Origin: Microcaldota archaeon
GTDB lineage: Archaea; Micrarchaeota; Micrarchaeia; Micrarchaeales; Micrarchaeaceae
DNA: 7,833 nt
Reading direction: 5' to 3'
NCBI GenBank assembly: GCA_021851535.1
Contig: JAJZDT010000010.1
Span: 1-7,833 of the forward strand
This document shows positions 5,451 to 7,833 of the stretch, one piece after another; positions within the stretch are counted from its first letter, which is position 1, and every line of letters starts with the position of its first letter. Position numbers and translations under genes: made by a program. The notes below the pieces were generated by a model, which made no database searches, was not told the origin of the DNA, and was given only the letters and a program-made list of their open reading frames with translations.

Positions 5451-6763
5451 ATATTAAAGATATATTATGGCTTTCCTTGAAGGGAATGTCTAAAAGGAAA
5501 GTTAGGACTGCATTAACAGTATTAAGCGTTATAATAGGAGTTGCAGCAATCGTTGCACTAGTTTCTCTCGTTGCAGGCATATCTGCAAGTATATCCAACT
5601 CGTTATCTAGTATTGGGCCTACATCACTTTTTATTATTCCAGGTAGAGGAAATGTATTTACGGTGGCAACAATAGCTTCAATAGAAACGCTACCTAACGT
5701 AAGCACTGCAATACCACTTATTAGAACATACGCGAATATAACAGTATCAGGTCAAACAACAACAGCTACAATAATAGGTGTAGATAATAATAGTTTAAAA
5801 CAACTCATAGGCAGTGTAAATATATACCAAGGAAACACGTATAACCAAACAATAGTACCTGAAGGGCTTGTTGGATATGATATAGCATTCCCATCTACAT
5901 TACAGACAAATCCTTCGATTTCCATAGATCAACCAGTATATTTAACACAGCAAGGAAGATCTGGTTCAAAAACAACAACAATAATACCAGTTGGTATTTT
6001 AAATTCTTATGGATCTTCTATACTTATATCTCCAGACACTAGTATATTTGTACCTGTACAAATTGCACAGCAAATAGCTGGTAGTGATTCGTATAACCTT
6101 ATACTTGTAAAAGCAACAAATACAAGCTCTGTTAGTTTACTAGATACACTATTAACGGACATTTATGGTAATACAGCGACAATATTTTCTGTTCAACAAC
6201 TTGCCCAAACTGTTTCTTCTATAACAGGATCTCTTGGCTTATTATTAGGTTCAATAGCAGGTATATCGCTTATAGTTGCTGGAATAAGTATACTTAGTAT
6301 AATGATGGTTTCGGTAAAAGAACGAACACATGAGATAGGTATACTTAAATCTATTGGGTTCAAAAAAATAGATATACTAACTTTGTTTATATCCGAAGCG
6401 CTCATAATTGGCATCCTTGGTGGATGTATGGGAGTTGTTGTAGGTACAGGGGGGTCGTATATACTACCCGCAATACTTAGTGCAGGAAGTTCTAATAGTG
6501 GCGCTGGAACGGCGGCAGGTGGTAGTTCATTTGGAACAACAGGTGTCGGAGCAGCATCAAGACCAGGACAGGGTATATTTGTTGGAGGAGGAAGAGGTTC
6601 TAGTGGTTCTTCCACAAGTCCTATATCGCTAACCCCAATAATTACTCCGAGTATAATATTTATCGCAATAAGTATAGCTATTTTAGTGAGCGTTGCTGCG
6701 AGTTTATACCCTTCATGGAAAGCAGCAAGGGTAGATCCTATAAAAGCGTTACGGTATGAATAA
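5447..6763 (+). CDS. ABC transporter permease, MacB/FtsX family
   Basis: This 438-residue membrane protein is the permease partner of the ATPase two genes upstream, probably as a homodimer because only one permease is encoded. Order of parts: cytoplasmic helix with KGMSKRKVRTALT (12-24), TM1 at about 23-46, a MacB-type extracytoplasmic domain at 50-258 with five sequons (N84, N97, N114, N133, N225), TM2 at about 263-290, the coupling-helix signature KERTHEIGILKSIG at 291-304, TM3 at about 310-340, an extracellular loop, TM4 at about 400-420, and the family ending YPSWKAARVDPIKALRYE. The TM3-TM4 loop contains an unusual Gly/Ser/Ala-rich stretch (about 346-391) that relatives usually lack. The gene overlaps the exoprotein gene as ATGA. 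MacB-like systems export peptides, lipids or drugs, or transmit force across the membrane; the substrate here is unknown. Confidence 0.93.
   Translation: MNIKDILWLSLKGMSKRKVRTALTVLSVIIGVAAIVALVSLVAGISASISNSLSSIGPTSLFIIPGRGNVFTVATIASIETLPNVSTAIPLIRTYANITVSGQTTTATIIGVDNNSLKQLIGSVNIYQGNTYNQTIVPEGLVGYDIAFPSTLQTNPSISIDQPVYLTQQGRSGSKTTTIIPVGILNSYGSSILISPDTSIFVPVQIAQQIAGSDSYNLILVKATNTSSVSLLDTLLTDIYGNTATIFSVQQLAQTVSSITGSLGLLLGSIAGISLIVAGISILSIMMVSVKERTHEIGILKSIGFKKIDILTLFISEALIIGILGGCMGVVVGTGGSYILPAILSAGSSNSGAGTAAGGSSFGTTGVGAASRPGQGIFVGGGRGSSGSSTSPISLTPIITPSIIFIAISIAILVSVAASLYPSWKAARVDPIKALRYE
6482..6619 (+). other. Gly/Ser-rich low-complexity segment within the permease
   Basis: These 46 codons (residues 346-391) encode almost only Gly, Ser, Ala and Thr, with two Arg. 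The DNA is clearly richer in G and C than the rest of the window because of the GGN codons. It falls between TM3 and TM4, on the outside of the cell, and keeps the frame. Confidence 0.8.
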
Positions 6764-6782
6764 TTTTTTAGATAATAATTTT
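6764..6782 (+). terminator. oligo-T terminator of the operon
   Basis: T6 begins immediately after the permease stop codon and a T4 run follows at 6779-6782. No strong hairpin precedes them, which fits archaeal T-run termination. Confidence 0.5.
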
Positions 6783-6830
6783 AGCTCATATACGTAATTA
6801 GACATAAATCTCGTTATTACATAAAAAAAC

Positions 6831-6848
6831 TTTGAAAAGATATATTTA
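6831..6848 (+). promoter_or_regulatory. promoter (BRE and TATA box) of the 104-aa gene
   Basis: The purine-rich GAAAAGA (6834-6840) followed by TATATTTA (6841-6848) is the clearest BRE/TATA pair in the window. It predicts a start near 6870 and a leader of about 15 bases containing GGCGG (6875-6879), a weak Shine-Dalgarno-like sequence, before the ATG at 6886. A second TATA-like stretch at 6859-6866 could instead give a leaderless transcript. Confidence 0.55.
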
Positions 6849-6885
6849 AATATGTTGGTTAAATACATTATATTGGCGGCACTAT

Positions 6886-7200
6886 ATGGGTAAATTGGGG
6901 CATGTTAATTATCAAACAGATATAACCAATTTGAAAAATAAACGTATTCTTATGAGACATGATGAAGCGCCCATTAATGGTTATAGAGAAATTGGTACAC
7001 AATACATAGAACAATTTTTATATCGTTTTAATGATGATGAAAAACACGTTGTTGATGATGCTCTTTATTTACGTAGGCTTGCACGCATGGTAATTACAAA
7101 CGCTGGAGAACGGATACCTACGGATAAAATAATAAAGCTTGAGGGAATACTTTCTGAGTTTATTTCTAAAATAGATGCATTTGAACAACAAAATAAATAA
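6886..7200 (+). CDS. hypothetical protein, 104 aa
   Basis: I do not recognise this protein. It is soluble, charged and probably all-helical: no signal peptide or membrane helix, an N-terminal part with LKNKRILMRHDEAPINGYRE (16-35) and a C-terminal helix-rich part (50-104) with DDALYLRRLARMV and a long amphipathic final helix. It has no Cys. A well-formed promoter precedes it and a new promoter follows, so it is likely transcribed alone. The promoter and codon use like that of its neighbours support a real gene. Its size and helical character suit a small nucleic-acid-binding or adaptor protein, but no motif shows this. Confidence 0.7.
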   Translation: MGKLGHVNYQTDITNLKNKRILMRHDEAPINGYREIGTQYIEQFLYRFNDDEKHVVDDALYLRRLARMVITNAGERIPTDKIIKLEGILSEFISKIDAFEQQNK

Positions 7201-7207
7201 TAGAGAG

Positions 7208-7215
7208 ATATTTTA
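7208..7215 (+). promoter_or_regulatory. TATA box of the peptidase gene
   Basis: ATATTTTA is centred 26 bases upstream of the A of the ATG at 7238, which predicts a leaderless transcript. No Shine-Dalgarno sequence is visible. Confidence 0.5.
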
Positions 7216-7237
7216 AGTTTTACTACGTATGTAAGTT

Positions 7238-7833
7238 ATGAATAATGAATATGCTCAAAAAGCGCTCCAGAAAATAGTAAAAATTGATATACCATTCAAT
7301 AGTCAAGATTATACTAAAAGCGAGTTACTTGTGATAGATAATTTAGTAAAAGCCTCAAAGGAACTTCAAAAAATTTTCCTTTTACAAATATGTTCACATA
7401 GTTTACAAATATTGAAATCGTTTGAAGAAGGATCAGCAATAAAGGAATTTTTTTTATGGAATATGGGTCCATGGGACAGATTAAATGACAATTATCCGTT
7501 TGCCATTGATATAACAAAACCAAAGGGTGTTGAATTTTACCCTATAGGCATGAAAGCAGAGGAATTTGAATTATATATTAAACAAAATCCAACCATAAAG
7601 GAAGCGTTTACAAGTTTTTATACTATTATAAAAAAAGATGGAAGTAAACTTGTAAGCATTCCATTCTCCGTTGAATACGCAGAATATTTGGAACGGGCAT
7701 CTAAATTTATAGAAGAAGCTGCAATACTTTCAGAGGATATAGTACTTAGTAAATTTTTACATCAGAGAGCAAAGGCATTATTAAGTAATAATTATTTTGA
7801 TTCTGAATTGCTTTATATCTATTTTTTTGAACC
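7238..7833 (+). CDS. M49 (dipeptidyl peptidase III-like) metallopeptidase, N-terminal part
   Basis: The frame is open from the ATG at 7238 to the window end (198 complete codons), so the gene is cut by the window rather than broken. The N-terminal region matches the shorter prokaryotic branch of peptidase family M49, often mislabelled as NUDIX proteins: WNMGPWDRLNDNYPF at 74-88 (the GPWDRL motif), FYPIGMKAEEF at 100-110 (usually FYP-DMTKEEF), the YTIIKKDGSKLVSIPF segment at 128-143, and the helical YLERASKFIEEAA at 150-162 before ASK-like residues LHQRAKALLSNNY at 174-186. Family members are soluble cytoplasmic zinc exopeptidases that remove dipeptides; the zinc and catalytic motifs (HE...H and a downstream E...E) lie beyond the window, so activity cannot be judged. 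There is no signal peptide. The start is supported by a TATA box 26 bases upstream. Confidence 0.75.
   Translation, partial: MNNEYAQKALQKIVKIDIPFNSQDYTKSELLVIDNLVKASKELQKIFLLQICSHSLQILKSFEEGSAIKEFFLWNMGPWDRLNDNYPFAIDITKPKGVEFYPIGMKAEEFELYIKQNPTIKEAFTSFYTIIKKDGSKLVSIPFSVEYAEYLERASKFIEEAAILSEDIVLSKFLHQRAKALLSNNYFDSELLYIYFFE

Noticed and set aside
6193..6615. 140-residue Pro-rich open frame on the minus strand
   Set aside because: It is the shadow of the Gly-rich permease segment (GGN reads as NCC on the other strand) and lies opposite conserved FtsX motifs.
6482..6619. tandem DNA repeat or inserted element in the permease
   Set aside because: The bases form no regular repeat unit, there are no flanking duplications, and the frame is kept; it is low-complexity coding sequence.
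6852..6893. 13-codon frame starting at ATG 6852, a possible leader peptide
   Set aside because: The ATG overlaps the end of the likely promoter and lies upstream of the predicted transcript start near 6870.

Overview
This AT-rich window looks archaeal. TATA-box-like elements sit about 26 bases upstream of predicted transcript starts. Several first genes have almost no leader (dxr, the peptidase at the right end), while genes inside the operon carry Shine-Dalgarno-like sequences. Extracellular protein segments are packed with N-x-S/T glycosylation sequons, and isoleucine is mostly encoded by ATA. The lineage cannot be fixed from this window; a small-genome, AT-rich archaeon of the DPANN/ARMAN kind is a guess only.

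Left part (1-1585): a small unrecognised gene (22-291, +) converges on a full-length dxr gene (288-1418, -), and their stop codons overlap. DXR makes 2-C-methyl-D-erythritol 4-phosphate in the bacterial-type MEP route to isoprenoids. Most archaea use mevalonate instead, so a DXR in an archaeal setting is notable. It has Cys where the E. coli enzyme has phosphate-binding Ser222. A divergent promoter region (1419-1585) with nested inverted repeats follows.

Centre (1586-6763): a tight four-gene operon on the + strand. Gene 1 encodes a winged-helix DNA-binding domain, one membrane helix and a large, sequon-rich extracellular part with a DUF4382-like domain, so it looks like a membrane-tethered one-component regulator. 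Gene 2 is a MacB/LolD-type ABC ATPase. Gene 3 is a secreted, C-terminally anchored protein with three CARDB/NEW3-like Ig-fold repeats (COG1361-like). Gene 4 is a MacB/FtsX-type permease with an unusual Gly/Ser-rich loop. Genes 2/3 and 3/4 overlap by ATGA. My inference is an envelope system in which the exoprotein and ABC transporter handle an unknown surface ligand or lipid/peptide, and the tethered regulator reports on it.

Right part (6764-7833): an oligo-T terminator, a promoter, an unrecognised 104-residue gene (6886-7200), and the start of a leaderless gene for an M49 (dipeptidyl peptidase III-like) metallopeptidase that runs off the window before its catalytic motifs. No tRNA, rRNA, CRISPR array or mobile element was seen.
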